Part shown: positions 50,701-55,830 of the stretch, in pieces
Layout: each line of letters opens with the position of its first letter
Numbering within the stretch: position 1 is the stretch's first letter
Source of the DNA: Salvator merianae
Taxonomy: Eukaryota; Chordata; Lepidosauria; Squamata; Teiidae
Direction of reading: 5' to 3'
Length of the DNA stretch: 64,000 bases
Assembly: GCA_003586115.2 (NCBI GenBank)
Contig: QVOM02000001.1
Location: 20,153,289-20,217,288 of the forward strand
Translations under genes and position numbers: made by a program
Notes under the pieces: generated by a model
What the model saw: only the letters and a program-made list of their open reading frames with translations
What the model was told of the DNA's origin: nothing
Databases searched by the model: none

Positions 50701-52072
50701 ACTTGTTTAACAAGCACCAGCTCCTCTTGGCAAGTCTGGGAACTTTACAAGACAAAAGCCTACAGCCTCATACAGAAATCTTAGCATATCAAACTGCAGT
50801 CCCCAAAATTCAATGGGAGAAGCCACGACTGATGATCTAATACAACATCTCAGTATATTTGTGCTGAAGATATTGAATGGATAGCTTATGTATTTATCAT
50901 TCTCAGGCTCTTTCCACATGGCTAATTTTAATGCATGAATGGATGCCAATGTGTCTAAAAACCCTTTTGAAAGAAAATATTTGTTGCACTCAAATGCAAA
51001 CACTTTCATGCCAAGAAGGTGTCTTCTTCCCCCAGGAAGGAGTGTAGCTGACAAAGCAAGTCCATATTATTTTGTGACTTTAGCATTAGCTTAATGTGGC
51101 ATGCAGCTCCACCCCCTACTCTTCACATCTTAGGCTTCATCCCTGAATATGAATGTGGAAGTCTTCACATAGCAGCTTTCTTTTGTCCCCCTAAGCAGAA
51201 CAAAGCTGTTCAGAAACCTTGATTTATATTTTTACAGCTTTATACTTACCTTTTCACAATATTAGTGAGTTGCAGTAGCAGAATGCAGAGCACCACAGAA
51301 AGGGCACTGGGGGGGGGGGGGAGGCTTAGAATAGGAAGTCTCTCTTTGATCTTCCTAGACTATATTTTGATCTACAATGGATGACAAGGTAGCATGGAGA
51401 GATCAGAGAGACTTCTCATCAGAGCCTTGGCCATCCTCACAGGCCACCACTGCACACCTATCCTGCTGACCATGCATCCGAAAAGGTATTTTAGAACTAT
51501 AAGAGCATTAACATTAGTAACATAATAGAAGATTCCGCACTGTTTGAAAGGGCGCAATACTAAAATGCTTTAAACTTTCCCTGACCATATTGGTGTTTGA
51601 AGCAGAGTCCTGAAATACAGAAGTGACATCACAACAGTGACAACAAGCAATAATCCGCTGTAAGAAAAATCATCTCGGGTTTTGTCACCAGCAGGCCCTG
51701 GCCTGACCTGTGGCCAAAGAGAAAGAAGGTTCCGCTTACCTTCCCAATTAAGGCAGCAAATTGGTTGTTCAGCGTCTTGATCTCTTCTTTCTCCTTGGTC
51801 TTTATTTCTTGGAAGGAAGGATCAATGTCCAGGTGCAGAGGGGTCAAGAGCCGTTTGTTGACAGAAACCTTTGGATAAGACGTGCGGCTATATCCCGTGA
51901 AGCTGGAAGAGCTGAAGTTTTTTCGGGTACTTGAACCCATGGTAGGGCTGCTGCAGGTCTCAAATCTAGATGACGGAGAGCAAGAACGCTCTCTCCTCGT
52001 AGCAGAAGATGCTCCCGGTGAAGTGAGGGAGCTGTTGCTGAGGCTCCTGAAGTCCCTGGAGTAGCTGGTCAT
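73..52072 (-). CDS. KRT80: Type II keratin, KRT80-like, with giant serine-rich tail (whole gene, 9 coding exons)
   Basis: This is an intermediate-filament protein that would pair with a type I keratin in epithelial cells. Joining exons 51740-52072, 33359-33573, 22918-22978, 18190-18285, 8878-9045, 7368-7493, 4662-4882, 3284-3339 and 73-2747 gives one open frame of 1,316 residues plus stop. The head covers about residues 1-90, the alpha-helical rod about 90-405 and the tail about 406-1316. The helix-initiation region ([11 protein letters not shown], then [11 protein letters not shown]) and the termination box ([18 protein letters not shown]) are intact. Exon lengths match type II keratin genes. 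KRT80 is chosen because [21 protein letters not shown] and the post-rod [10 protein letters not shown] resemble human K80 as I remember it (ELMKTIYEQ, QVKDVSVTVGMD, MDSPSATVVS). Mammalian K80 is about 450 residues, so the tail here is extraordinarily long. The coding span of about 52 kb is large for a keratin because the introns are full of transposons. All splice sites are GT-AG. Expression and tail use are not shown by sequence alone. Confidence 0.9.
1297..1890 (-). repeat. 153-bp tandem coding repeat inside the keratin tail
   Basis: There are three full 51-codon units (1738-1890, 1585-1737, 1432-1584) and one 45-codon degenerate unit (1297-1431). Each carries NSAEDG-x-VPVGG-[IV]-SRSHS. The spacing of the shared block CCACC(C/T)ACTGGGA at 1388, 1541, 1694 and 1847 is exactly 153 bp. 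It corresponds to about residues 712-909. Units 2 and 3 are nearly identical in their first half, suggesting recent duplication. Confidence 0.95.
3012..3029 (+). other. G-quadruplex-type motif in intron 8
   Basis: Four runs of three or four G separated by single T on the plus strand (template strand for the keratin gene), within intron 8. The rest of the 536-bp intron shows nothing recognisable apart from the AATAAA above. Confidence 0.5.
3187..3266 (-). promoter_or_regulatory. Possible alternative 3' end in intron 8 (stop plus AATAAA)
   Basis: Past the exon 8 donor the frame continues for seven codons to TAG at 3264-3266. An AATAAA hexamer on the minus strand follows at 3187-3192. Together these could end a short-tailed transcript of about 431 residues, close to the size of mammalian K80. 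AATAAA is common by chance, so this is a candidate only. Confidence 0.3.
3284..3339 (-). CDS. KRT80: KRT80-like exon 8: first tail residues
   Basis: The 56-bp exon lies between acceptor TTACAG and donor GTAAGT. With the split codons it encodes [20 protein letters not shown]. The MESPS motif right after the rod mirrors K80's MDSPS. The usual type II exon 8 is shorter (about 35 bp). Reading through the donor gives GKFIFT and a stop at 3264-3266, so a short-tailed form is possible if intron 8 is retained. Confidence 0.88.
4012..4086. mobile_element. Mini MITE, group C, intron 7
   Basis: A 75-bp element starting GGGCCTATTCACACT and ending AGTGTGGAAAGGCCC, so its two ends are inverted repeats. 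Flanks TAA/CAA. The rest of intron 7 (3340-4661) shows no other recognised feature. Confidence 0.6.
4662..4882 (-). CDS. KRT80: KRT80-like exon 7: end of coil 2, helix termination motif
   Basis: The 221-bp exon is the canonical length. It begins [19 protein letters not shown] and ends with the termination box [16 protein letters not shown] / [12 protein letters not shown]. This is the most conserved region of intermediate filaments and is intact. The donor is GTAAGT and the acceptor TATTCTAG. A transposon copy ends only 33 bp upstream of the exon (see 4916-5302). Confidence 0.97.
4916..5302. mobile_element. Group C MITE abutting exon 7 acceptor
   Basis: It begins GGGTCTGTTCGCACT and ends AGTGTGAAAAGACCC, flanked by TGA and TTA. 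It is related along its length to 41422-41753 (shared CTGGTCAGYGTGAAAAG end). Its left end is 33 bp from the exon 7 boundary, so the branch point of intron 6 must lie in or right beside it. Confidence 0.75.
5617..5730. repeat. Long hairpin in intron 6
   Basis: The core arms 5652-5672 and 5675-5695 are a perfect 21-bp inverted repeat with a 2-nt loop. Imperfect pairing continues outward (ATGCTGCATCCAGAAATCAC against GTGATGTCTGGATGCAG) to about 57 bp per arm. It is probably the centre of a snap-back MITE. Confidence 0.8.
6305..6372. repeat. Second hairpin in intron 6
   Basis: CTCAGAAATACCCTGATG and its near-complement CATCCGGGTATTTTTGA flank a GCAAG...CTTGC stem, giving an imperfect inverted repeat with a short loop. 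Remaining intron 6 sequence to 7367 shows no gene. Confidence 0.6.
7368..7493 (-). CDS. KRT80: KRT80-like exon 6: coil 2
   Basis: The 126-bp exon (42 codons, phase 0) is exactly the canonical length. It reads [20 protein letters not shown] and continues to IVSLKSQ before donor GTACGA. The acceptor is CTTCCAG. The segment [16 protein letters not shown] corresponds to IADLNVRIQKLRSQI in human K80 (from memory). Confidence 0.94.
7566..8038. mobile_element. Non-autonomous DNA transposon, group B/C, intron 5
   Basis: The left end GGGGCATGTTCACACT follows TTA; the right end is AGTGCTGAAAGGGCC. The interior resembles other group B copies in this window. ORFs inside (for example 7584-7967) are chance. 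The rest of intron 5 to 8877 is unremarkable. Confidence 0.5.
8878..9045 (-). CDS. KRT80: KRT80-like exon 5: linker L12 and coil 2
   Basis: The 168-bp exon (56 codons, phase 0) is one codon longer than the common 165 bp. It begins [19 protein letters not shown] and ends [10 protein letters not shown] before donor [22 protein letters not shown] matches the coil 2 consensus VRAQYExIAxRSxxEAE. The acceptor is TTTTTCCAG. Confidence 0.95.
9166..9390. mobile_element. Group D MITE, intron 4
   Basis: A 225-bp element with inverted ends GGGCTGCATTCACATCT and AGGTGTGAATGCAGCCC. The interior shares the AAGAACNNATCARCRAAGTGA region with 33043-33260. Confidence 0.75.
9769..10218. mobile_element. Group B-like transposon remnant, intron 4
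   Basis: It begins GGGCCCGCACAGTAAGCA and ends near TCTGTGCAGAAAGAG. Internal phrases (CATTTCAGTGGTGCACC, GGTCTACCAGCAG) recur in other group B copies. Between here and 12960 I recognise nothing further with confidence. Confidence 0.45.
12965..13115 (+). mobile_element. L2-type LINE 3' end fragment
   Basis: A T-rich stretch followed by GTAAGTCATCTTGAAGACC and GGGAAGGGTATAAAT, the typical L2/CR1-group 3' terminus seen also at 29360-29424 and 59285-59340. Confidence 0.4.
13325..13655. mobile_element. Group B-like MITE, intron 4
   Basis: It starts GGGCCTTTTCTGCACTC and ends GTGCAGAAAGGGCC, an inverted pair of about 14 bp. About 330 bp long. Confidence 0.6.
13830..14298. mobile_element. Group C-like transposon remnant, intron 4
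   Basis: It starts GTTTCTGCACTTTCCACC and ends AAAGTACAAACGGGCCC. The middle section is homologous to 43201-43702 (GTGTGAATGCTGGT..., GGAGCACTAATTTGTGCTCC). Between 14300 and 15397 nothing is recognised. Confidence 0.5.
15398..15540. mobile_element. Group A MITE, intron 4
   Basis: A 143-bp element with ends GGCCCTTTTTGCACT and AGTGCGGAAAGGGCC, flanked on both sides by ATA. Its interior carries the ACTAGCATGCGGATGGCA phrase common to group A. Confidence 0.75.
15948..16127. mobile_element. Group A MITE, intron 4
   Basis: A 180-bp near-palindrome with ends GGCCCTTTCTGCACTTGGC and GCCAAGCGCAGAAAGGGCC. Flanks ACA/AAA. Confidence 0.78.
16576..16700. mobile_element. Degenerate group A MITE
   Basis: TCTTTTCCACACTGGTCCTTATT at the left and ATAAGGCCCAGTGTGGA at the right are inverted copies; the interior matches group A with many changes. 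Confidence 0.5.
16739..16891. mobile_element. hAT-type MITE (CAGTGGC ends), intron 4
   Basis: A 153-bp element beginning CAGTGGCAGC and ending GCTGCCGCTG. It is flanked by CGTACTGG and CATACTGG, an 8-bp duplication with one change, as hAT transposons make. Related copies: 32253-32417 and 49637-49788. Confidence 0.75.
17230..17560. mobile_element. Group B-like remnant, intron 4
   Basis: It begins CTTTCTGCACTTGCAAATGC and contains AGCATGCTCCATCTGCACAGG, a phrase shared with 27400-27903 and 38039-38550. The right boundary is unclear. Confidence 0.4.
17705..17905 (+). mobile_element. CORE/MIR-like SINE
   Basis: The core CCTTGGACAGGCCACTGCC followed by CTCACTGG...GTGTGAGGATAAAATAGCGG and a GGTTATAAAA tail is the signature of MIR/CORE SINEs in reptile genomes (established family knowledge). 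Diverged copy. Confidence 0.65.
18190..18285 (-). CDS. KRT80: KRT80-like exon 4: coil 1B
   Basis: The 96-bp exon (32 codons, phase 0 at both ends) has the standard type II length. It encodes [18 protein letters not shown] through [10 protein letters not shown]. The acceptor is TTCACAG and the donor GTAAGA. The heptad pattern is uninterrupted, and ELMKxI is shared with K80. Confidence 0.94.
18580..19095. mobile_element. Group B-like remnant, intron 3
   Basis: Contains TTTCAGTGGCCCAACAGGG, GTCTACCAGTAAACCAGG and an end GCAGAAAGGAC, phrases that recur across group B copies. ORFs here are not coding. 19100-21199 shows no recognisable feature. Confidence 0.4.
21200..21716. mobile_element. Group B transposon with TAT duplication, intron 3
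   Basis: A 517-bp element with ends GACTGTTTCTGCAC and GTGCAGAAACAGCC, flanked by TAT on both sides. It is the best-bounded B copy and shows the end sequence GGCTGTTTCTGCAC. Confidence 0.75.
22180..22443. mobile_element. Group C fragment, intron 3
   Basis: It shares the TGCTCCACAG, CATGGCAGTGG, TCTCACAGTGCAGA sequence order with 32091-32679 and ends AAAGTGTGGAAAGGCCCC. The left end is not found. Confidence 0.5.
22918..22978 (-). CDS. KRT80: KRT80-like exon 3: coil 1B
   Basis: The 61-bp exon has exactly the usual type II keratin exon 3 length. It completes the split lysine codon and encodes [20 protein letters not shown]. The acceptor is TTTTAG and the donor GTAGGC. Human K80 has YEDEISKRTDMEFTFVQLKK at this place (from memory), so this short exon is a good orthology marker. 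It is too short to appear as an ORF on its own. Confidence 0.94.
23398..23777. mobile_element. Group B-like remnant, intron 2
   Basis: Contains TAAAGGCCTCCCTTCTG, GGTAGACCAG and the end TGTAGAAAGGCCCC. Left end degenerate. 23780-24880 shows nothing recognised. Confidence 0.4.
24880..25430 (-). mobile_element. L2-type LINE 3' part, reverse orientation, intron 2
   Basis: It starts in plus coordinates with the reversed 3' terminus (TTTATACCTGAAGGTCTCAGGG). It then matches 62165-62800 over GGCAGGTTGATATGGGAAAAA, TTAACACCTTGCATTGAG and CAGCTGCAGCTTCTG. Heavily mutated; no intact ORF. Confidence 0.6.
25435..25692. mobile_element. Group A/B fragment inserted beside the L2, intron 2
   Basis: The left end GGCCCTTTCTGCACTGGGCC is clear. 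The right end (GGCTAAGTGCAGAAGTCC) is degenerate. Confidence 0.4.
26047..26314. mobile_element. Group C-like MITE, intron 2
   Basis: The ends GTGCGTTCACATCCACC and AACGTGGAAAGTGTGAAAATGCCC are roughly inverted. The interior has the AGACAGTGTCTGCACTGTG and TTCTAACGTGG phrases of group C. Confidence 0.5.
27166..27228. repeat. (GAACT)n/(GAAT)n simple repeat at a LINE 3' end
   Basis: GAACT units pass into GAAT units right after GGGTGAAGGGTGGGATACCAAT, an L2-like 3' terminus with its terminal microsatellite. Confidence 0.8.
27400..27903. mobile_element. Group B transposon, intron 2
   Basis: It starts GGTCCTTTCTGCACTTACTGG after ATA and ends GTGCTCAAAGGCCC. It is homologous along its length to 38039-38550 and, reversed, to 43762-44154. 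Confidence 0.6.
28250..28330 (+). mobile_element. tRNA-like SINE head
   Basis: An A-box-like TAGCTCAGCAGG (28259-28270) and a B-box-like AGTTGGAGCCC about 30 nt later have the spacing of a tRNA-derived pol III promoter. No tRNA fold is claimed; the body downstream is not recognised. Confidence 0.35.
29360..29900 (+). mobile_element. L2-type LINE fragments (3' tail, then endonuclease start)
   Basis: 29360-29424 is a 3' terminus with an (AAAT)n tail. 29440-29900 matches 57810-58250 over GGGCAGGGGGA, TAAATTATCTATTATTCATGACC and CTCTCTCACCAG-like text, the N-terminal endonuclease part of an L2. Broken by indels. 29900-32090 contains no recognised gene; a poly(T) tract lies at 31506-31528. Confidence 0.55.
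32091..32679. mobile_element. Group C transposon with ATG duplication, intron 2
   Basis: A 589-bp element with ends GGGCCTGTATGCACTTGG and AAGTGTGAAAAGGCCC, flanked on both sides by ATG. It contains an inner hairpin around TCCACTGTGGAATG...CATTCCACAGTGGA and a nested hAT MITE. Confidence 0.75.
32253..32417. mobile_element. hAT MITE nested in a group C element
   Basis: A 165-bp element, CAGCGGCGGC to GACCGCCACTG, with a perfect 8-bp duplication ACCTGTAC on both sides (32245-32252, 32418-32425). Its nesting shows it is younger than its host. Confidence 0.85.
33043..33260. mobile_element. Group D MITE near exon 2
   Basis: It begins GGGCCTAGCTGTACCTCTG and shares the AAAGAACACATCAACGAAAGTGA section with 9166-9390. 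It lies about 100 bp from the exon 2 donor. The right end is degenerate. Confidence 0.45.
33359..33573 (-). CDS. KRT80: KRT80-like exon 2: coil 1A, linker L1, start of coil 1B
   Basis: The 215-bp exon has the canonical type II keratin exon 2 length. It starts [15 protein letters not shown] after acceptor CAACAG and ends AMDVYRNK, with the last codon split (AA, then G/TGAGT donor). VQxLEQxNQxLxTRW is the helix-initiation signature of type II keratins. The long flanking introns are about 18.2 kb (intron 1) and 10.4 kb (intron 2). Confidence 0.95.
34290..35611. other. CpG-rich block of unknown nature in intron 1
   Basis: The first 270 bp hold about 17 CpG, against about one per 100 bp nearby. 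The block begins close to GGGCCGCGTTCCGACACGG preceded by ATG. It has a full CRE (TGACGTCA, 35253-35260), a GC box (CCGCCCC) and a CCAAT motif (35284-35288). An ATG at 35480 then opens a 43-residue frame starting [14 protein letters not shown]. It may be the 5' part of a young DNA transposon or an intronic promoter. No matching right terminus was found, and I do not recognise the peptide. Confidence 0.4.
35690..36140. mobile_element. Group B-like remnant, intron 1
   Basis: Contains the group B phrases CATTTCAGTGGCACACC, TGCAAAATGGGTCCC and CGGTAGACCTGTTTACC. Ends are not clear. ORFs here read through the repeat by chance. Confidence 0.4.
36700..37310 (-). mobile_element. Ty3/gypsy-type pol remnant (C-terminal end)
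   Basis: The minus-strand frame 36719-37039 has [25 protein letters not shown] text, the pattern found downstream of integrase in gypsy retrotransposons. Upstream (higher coordinates) SPAQLLM-like text is interrupted by stops. No LTRs or protease/RT are visible, so it is a dead fragment. Confidence 0.6.
37315..38020. other. A/T-rich intronic sequence, possibly LINE 3' UTR
   Basis: A stretch starting TTTTTATTGAAGATTTTGAGATG and continuing A/T-rich to a poly(T) tract (38002-38018). The poly(T) suggests a reversed retroelement tail but no coding part is visible. Confidence 0.25.
38039..38550. mobile_element. Group B transposon, intron 1
   Basis: It starts GGGCCTTTCTGCACTTGCTGG after ATA and ends near ACAGAAAGGTCA before ATA. 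Homologous to 27400-27903. Confidence 0.65.
38817..39245. mobile_element. Group C-like remnant, intron 1
   Basis: It begins GGGGTTCACACTTACTAATC; the right boundary near ATACGACTGTGAATAG is weak. It lies next to the CR1 fragment. Confidence 0.35.
39262..40275 (+). mobile_element. CR1-type LINE fragment (reverse transcriptase part)
   Basis: Consecutive frames read [47 protein letters not shown] and VYLDF, the order found before and in the CR1 reverse transcriptase. Frameshifts separate them. The homology stops before the catalytic YADD box, where another element begins at about 40287. Confidence 0.8.
40287..40572. mobile_element. Group C-like MITE truncating the CR1 copy
   Basis: The ends are GGGCCCAGTGTCCATAACGC and GCGAAAAGGCCC. 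A 22-bp inverted repeat of TCCTCACCTGAAGCT around 40387-40430 gives a strong hairpin inside. Confidence 0.5.
41422..41753. mobile_element. Group C MITE with TGA duplication, intron 1
   Basis: It begins GGGCCTGTTTGCACTAGC and ends GCGTGAAAAGGCCT, flanked on both sides by TGA. Same subfamily as 4916-5302. Confidence 0.75.
42250..42845. repeat. Large imperfect inverted repeat, intron 1
   Basis: The arm 42252-42380 (TGGGTGGGCAGGGGCA ... GTACTAGAGGGGAGCC ... TCCCCCACTTCCAGTTCC) pairs with 42732-42845 read in reverse (TGGGCAGGGGGATGG ... ATACTAGAGGGGTGGC). The two arms are separated by about 350 bp of G/C-rich sequence. A short direct repeat, ATGGAGGCTTAACACAAAAGA, also occurs at about 42086 and 42682. 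Confidence 0.75.
42938..43000. repeat. (AAAAG)n microsatellite
   Basis: About twelve consecutive AAAAG units on the plus strand in intron 1. Confidence 0.95.
43201..43702. mobile_element. Group C transposon, intron 1
   Basis: It starts GGATGTTTTCACACTTACC after TGA and ends AAAGTGTGAACAGGC. It includes a hairpin with 16-bp arms CTTTACCAGGAGCTGA. Confidence 0.65.
43762..44154. mobile_element. Group B transposon, reversed, intron 1
   Basis: The ends are GGGCCTTTCTGTCCGCCC and GCAGAAATGGTCC. The interior is the reverse complement of the 38039-38550 layout (TGCTGGCAAGGAATAC at its right end). Confidence 0.6.
44345..44524. mobile_element. Group A MITE with TAT duplication, intron 1
   Basis: A 180-bp near-perfect palindromic element with ends GGCCCTTTCTGCACTTGG and CCAAGTGCAGAAAGGGCC, flanked on both sides by TAT. 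Best-preserved group A copy. 44525-47500 shows no recognised gene or element with confidence. Confidence 0.85.
47526..47732. mobile_element. Group E MITE, intron 1
   Basis: A 207-bp element with inverted ends GACTGTGATCAGACATAAC and GTTGTATCTGGTCACAGCC; flanks TAA/TTA. A second, 5'-degenerate copy is at about 48880-49094. Confidence 0.7.
48880..49094. mobile_element. Group E MITE, second copy
   Basis: It shares GTGTGTGAACAATCCCACC, CTTGAAGCCTTCT and the terminal CTGATCACAGC with 47526-47732; its left terminus is not clear. Confidence 0.6.
49637..49788. mobile_element. hAT-type MITE, third copy, intron 1
   Basis: The ends are CAGCGGTGGCCTG and CAGGCTGCCACTG, with the GTTCACAGGGCCTCCGGGCCT centre shared with 16739-16891. 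A clear 8-bp duplication is not visible. 49790-51739 shows no further recognised feature apart from a poly(G) run at 51310-51323. Confidence 0.65.
51740..52072 (-). CDS. KRT80: KRT80-like exon 1: start codon, head domain, start of coil 1A
   Basis: This exon encodes 111 residues, starting [15 protein letters not shown] and ending [10 protein letters not shown]. The head is rich in Ser, Thr and Arg with few cysteines, typical of epithelial type II keratins. The segment [17 protein letters not shown] resembles the conserved block before the rod (the H1 region). The first ATG of the frame is used; the frame upstream has no better candidate. The exon ends in phase 0 at AAG followed by GTAAGC, the usual intron 1 position just after the FAxLI(D/G)K motif. 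Confidence 0.93.
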
Positions 52073-52200
52073 TGTAGCTGAAAGGGAACCTGAGGAGACA
52101 CTAGGCCAGCTGGCTGCTACTGAGAGACAAGAAGCAAGTTGCTGAGAAGCGTGGATTTAATTCCTGTCTGTGCTGTGCTCAGTGTAGCTAATGAATTACA
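52073..52200 (-). promoter_or_regulatory. 5' UTR and putative core promoter of the keratin gene
   Basis: On the minus strand an AATTAAAT motif (52155-52162) lies about 85-90 bp upstream of the ATG. It could act as a weak TATA-like box, with transcription starting near 52125-52135. A 5' UTR of about 55-65 nt would be usual for keratins. There is no canonical TATAAA; the start is not proven. Confidence 0.3.
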
Positions 52201-52362
52201 AACACCTGTTCTGCTATGTTCATAAAGTACGGAGGGTGTGACTGTTGATGTAATGCAGATCAACCTGTTGGCTTTCTCTCTCCCTTCCTCCTTCCCTCCT
52301 GTCTTTTGTAGTTTTGTTTGTGATGTGCGCACACATGCACAGGCATTCGTAAAGAAGGAAAC

Positions 52363-52377
52363 ACACACACACACACA
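52363..52377. repeat. Short (CA)n run upstream of the keratin gene
   Basis: An ACACAC run about 300 bp upstream of the start codon; no regulatory claim. Confidence 0.8.
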
Positions 52378-52619
52378 TCTGAAACCAAAAATTACTCACT
52401 TGCATCCATTCATACGCATTGAGGGGGGAAGATTTTCTCACCCTTAAATGGCAAAAAAGAGGCTCGGAAGAAGCAGAGAGCCAATCAGTTGTATGCAAGA
52501 TTGTACAGGAATAGCTAGAATAAAACATGTTGGAACATTTAGGCTGGTATCTTCAAAAGTTATTACAATTGGCGAATGCAAAATAAGTGTGTGATAAAAC
52601 TCAAGTATGATAATTTATT

Positions 52620-52975
52620 GCACTTTCCATCTTAGAATGTTCAGACCGTCTGCACTGCAAGGTCATGGAACAGAATGGTAGCAGGATACCAGGATTCACA
52701 GTGTGAATGCTGGTGTCCTGCTGGCATTCTGCACCATGACACTGGTTGGGAAGCTTCTGGCCCCTGCCATGGCAACTGGCAATGCCATGCAATTGTGCAG
52801 GTGCAGACACGCAGTGATGCACAGCTGTGCATTCACATCTGGAAGCACGTGTGAACATAGTGTACTAGTGCACATGATTTTGTGCTCCACAGCAGGTAGC
52901 AATTGGGAGCAGCTGTAGTCTGCTCCTGATCACCAGGGCCTGACGCTCCCCAGTTGCAAGTGTGAAAAGGCCCCT
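52620..52975. mobile_element. Group C-like remnant, 5' flank
   Basis: It has the GTGTGAATGCTGGTGTCC, CACAGCTGTGCATTCACA and terminal CAAGTGTGAAAAGGCCCC of group C; left terminus degenerate (TTGCACTTTCCATC). Confidence 0.5.
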
Positions 52976-53136
52976 AGTTGGGAATTATTCTCACAGACTA
53001 ATTCAGACTCTGAAAATATAAATGCAGACTGACTGCATTTCCAGTCTAACCTTTGCTATTCCAGTATAGGGCAGGCCATCCTGTCTCTTGCTGGGTTGGA
53101 TTCCTCCTGCCATGGAACAAGGCTGTCCACATTGGA

Positions 53137-53568
53137 GGCCTTTTTTTTCACTTACCACTGTGGAATGTTTGATTGTAGACATTCCACAGTGGAACAGTCT
53201 CCACGATGCGGCGGCCATCCGCACTGAGAGGGCTGGAACATCTCAAAAACTGGCTTCCAGCATTTGCAATGTGAATGACGTCTACCTGCCATGACAATGG
53301 ACACAGAAATGTCAGGCCTCTGTCATGGTGACCAGGGACGCGGTACGCAACTGTGCAGCTTTCACATTCAGAAGTAGGTGCAAACGCTGTGTACTAGGAG
53401 CAATTCAGCTGCTCCTGGTACAGTTGTATAGCACAATTTTATGCTGTACAGCTACTAGTGATCAAGAGTGGCTGTAGCTGCTCCTGATTGCTTAGGCCTC
53501 CACAAAATGCAGATGCACTTCACTAGTGAGCATGCAGACGCTCACTAGTGAGAAGTGCAAACAGACCC
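53137..53568. mobile_element. Group C transposon nested in a B-like element
   Basis: Left end GGCCTTTTTTTTCACTTACC, right end GAAGTGCAAACAGACCC. It contains the TCCACTGTGGAATG hairpin and TCAGCTGCTCCTGG section. Flanking sequence on both sides (53040-53136, 53569-53805) reads as split group B. Confidence 0.55.
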
Positions 53569-54192
53569 TGGGATGGCATGTTCCATCTTCAGAGCTCCCA
53601 GGGGGCACTTCAGTGGTGTGCCTTGTACTGAAAAAATGGGTCCCTCATGGTATACCATGCCAACCCCTAACAGGCTGGCAGACCAGTCCAGGATGCTATT
53701 TTTGGTGCCATAGCCCAGTGTATGCTCTGTCCTGTGCAGACAGAACATATAGGAGGGGCAGGATCTTTCTTAAACCACACTAACATGTCAGTCTATATAA
53801 GTGCTCCCAGACGACCCCAAGAAAAGATTGATAAAGTTTGAAAGTCTGCCAACTAAACATGCCATTGGTCAGTTTCTGGAAGCACTGAATATGACTTCAG
53901 GAAAGGACCCCATAGTGCCCAAACACAATTTTCCAACTAAGCTCTGAATTGATAGTCTACAGAAGCACACCATGATGAATGAGTTCAGTCATTCCAGAAA
54001 ATGTTGTGAATCTGGTCATTTCTGTGATTGATTGTGGCAGAAAAGTGTCTACATGTGCCTTTCAAGGCATACCAGCCACCTGTAGACATGGACCAGAACT
54101 GACCCCTAACTCTAACATTTGGACAAGGGGTCCATCAAGAAGCGTAAAGAACTGGACATCTTTCAATCATAAGTGGAGAGGTCTTGGAATTC

Positions 54193-54245
54193 CGAGAGAG
54201 AGAGAGAGAGAGAGAGGGAGGGAGGGAGAGAGAGAGAGACAGAGA

Positions 54246-54288
<43 letters not shown>
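54193..54288. repeat. (GA)n microsatellite with GGGA and GACA variants
   Basis: About 95 bp of alternating purines, long enough to be length-variable. An ORF crossing it (54135-54350) is meaningless. Sequence from 53810 to 54830 otherwise shows nothing recognised. Confidence 0.95.
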
Positions 54289-54289
<1 letters not shown>

Positions 54290-54829
54290 CATTCTTTTGT
54301 ATTAGCTGAACCCATCCTTCCTTCATACTGTTAATTATGAACAGAAACATTGGGGATCACATTTTTTTTCTTGCTGGTTTGCATTTGCCAAGAAACCATG
54401 GAAAGGGATTATTTGTTCTGATTTTTAAAAAGCCTGAAGCTGTCTAGCCTTAATTCTAATTAATAAACAAAAATAATTTCAAAGATCTGAAAGCTTCATT
54501 TTAGCAGACAAATGACTCTTCAAAGACAAGACACGGTTCACCACTTATTCAGTGAATTTGACTGACTGGTGCCTTGGCAGCAGTAGAAACAATGTGGAGC
54601 AGCATGCAAGAAAGAAGGCCAGTGGGCCAACCGAGTCAGACCTCTTGCTTCATCACGGCTTCTTCGAACTGAAAACTCCCAGGATATGTTAATGAACAAG
54701 TTCGCATTCATTCATTCTTAGAGTAATATAAGAAATTTGCTGTTTCTTATTCCAACACATATAGGTTTGACTGGAATATGAAGAGGTTTCATATTTTCCA
54801 CACAAAAAGAACGAAAAGGGAGGGAGGGA

Positions 54830-54965
54830 GGACATAAGAGAAGCTGTGCTAGATCAGGTCACAGCCCATTTAGTCCATCTTGCACAGTGGCTTCTGGCAT
54901 TCTCCAGCAAAAGACAAGGGTGAAACCCTCAGCTCTCATCCACATGCCTCCATAGTCTGGAATTA
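54830..54965 (+). mobile_element. Dispersed reptile-type repeat, copy 1
   Basis: GTGCTAGATCAGGTCACAGCCC followed by ATTTAGTCCATCTTGCACAGTGG is a diverged copy of the repeat seen better at 61745-61975. Confidence 0.5.
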
Positions 54966-55069
54966 AGGGTCTTATCCACTGGTAGATCTCATTGTTGATG
55001 TTTACCACAGGATTGGGATAGGGCACCATTTTGTGTACAACTTCATCGGATGTGGACAAAGCATACTAG

Positions 55070-55830
55070 GAAGGGTTGGGGCCTGTACTAGCTTGTGGAT
55101 GGCAGGTCCCTGGACCCCTCAGTGGATCCCTGTAAGGGTAAATGTGGGAAAGGTCTACATTTTTCTTTCATCAGGCCTTCAGGTCCTATTGAACTGTTCA
55201 TTGACAAGTTCAATGCTCTATACCAGTGGTTCTGTGACCTTTGGTGAAGAAGGGTTATGGATGGGATAGAAAATCTTTGCCTACTAAATTTCAAACAGAT
55301 TTTGGAAATCCAGATGAATTGGAATTTGAGGTTTGGATTATGCTTCACATATTAATTTCCTGGAAAGTTTGCAGCAAATTGAATGCACGCATTTTACATA
55401 CACAGCATATTGCATATATATATATGCACCCATATATCTGTAATGGGTCGGTGCATATACCAGATACCCTTTGACTGCAGGCAACTTTGAAGAAATCCAT
55501 CAGTGTGCATTCATATGTGCACAGAGAATGGAAAAAGCTAAAGTCCAGTTTAATGGCAGAATTGGAAATGGAACCAATAAACTTTTCTGTATACAAAAGT
55601 GGTTTTTTTGTTTGTTTGTTTTACTTCTCCTTCTTAGAGAGTGGTGTGTAGAATTAAAAAAAAAAGATGATATTGTGCTGGCCAGTAATACTGTGCCAGC
55701 AAGCATCCATTCTACCCAGTGGTCTGGTCTAGCGGAGGCACTGGGCAGGGCCTTCCTTAGACGTTACCAGTGTGTGGAAGGGAAGTTCTTAAAACACTTG
55801 CTGGCACAGTATAACTGCGCAGTGGGGAAT
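55070..55830. mobile_element. Group A/B-like remnants, 5' flank
   Basis: 55080-55150 has TAGCTTGTGGATGGCAGG and GTAAATGTGGGAAAGG as in group A. 55680-55830 has CCAGCAAGCATCCAT and ACACTTGCTGGCACAG as in reversed group B. Boundaries not resolved. Confidence 0.3.

Noticed and set aside
54135..54350. ORF of repeated Leu-Ser residues
   Set aside because: It is a translation of a (GA)n microsatellite.
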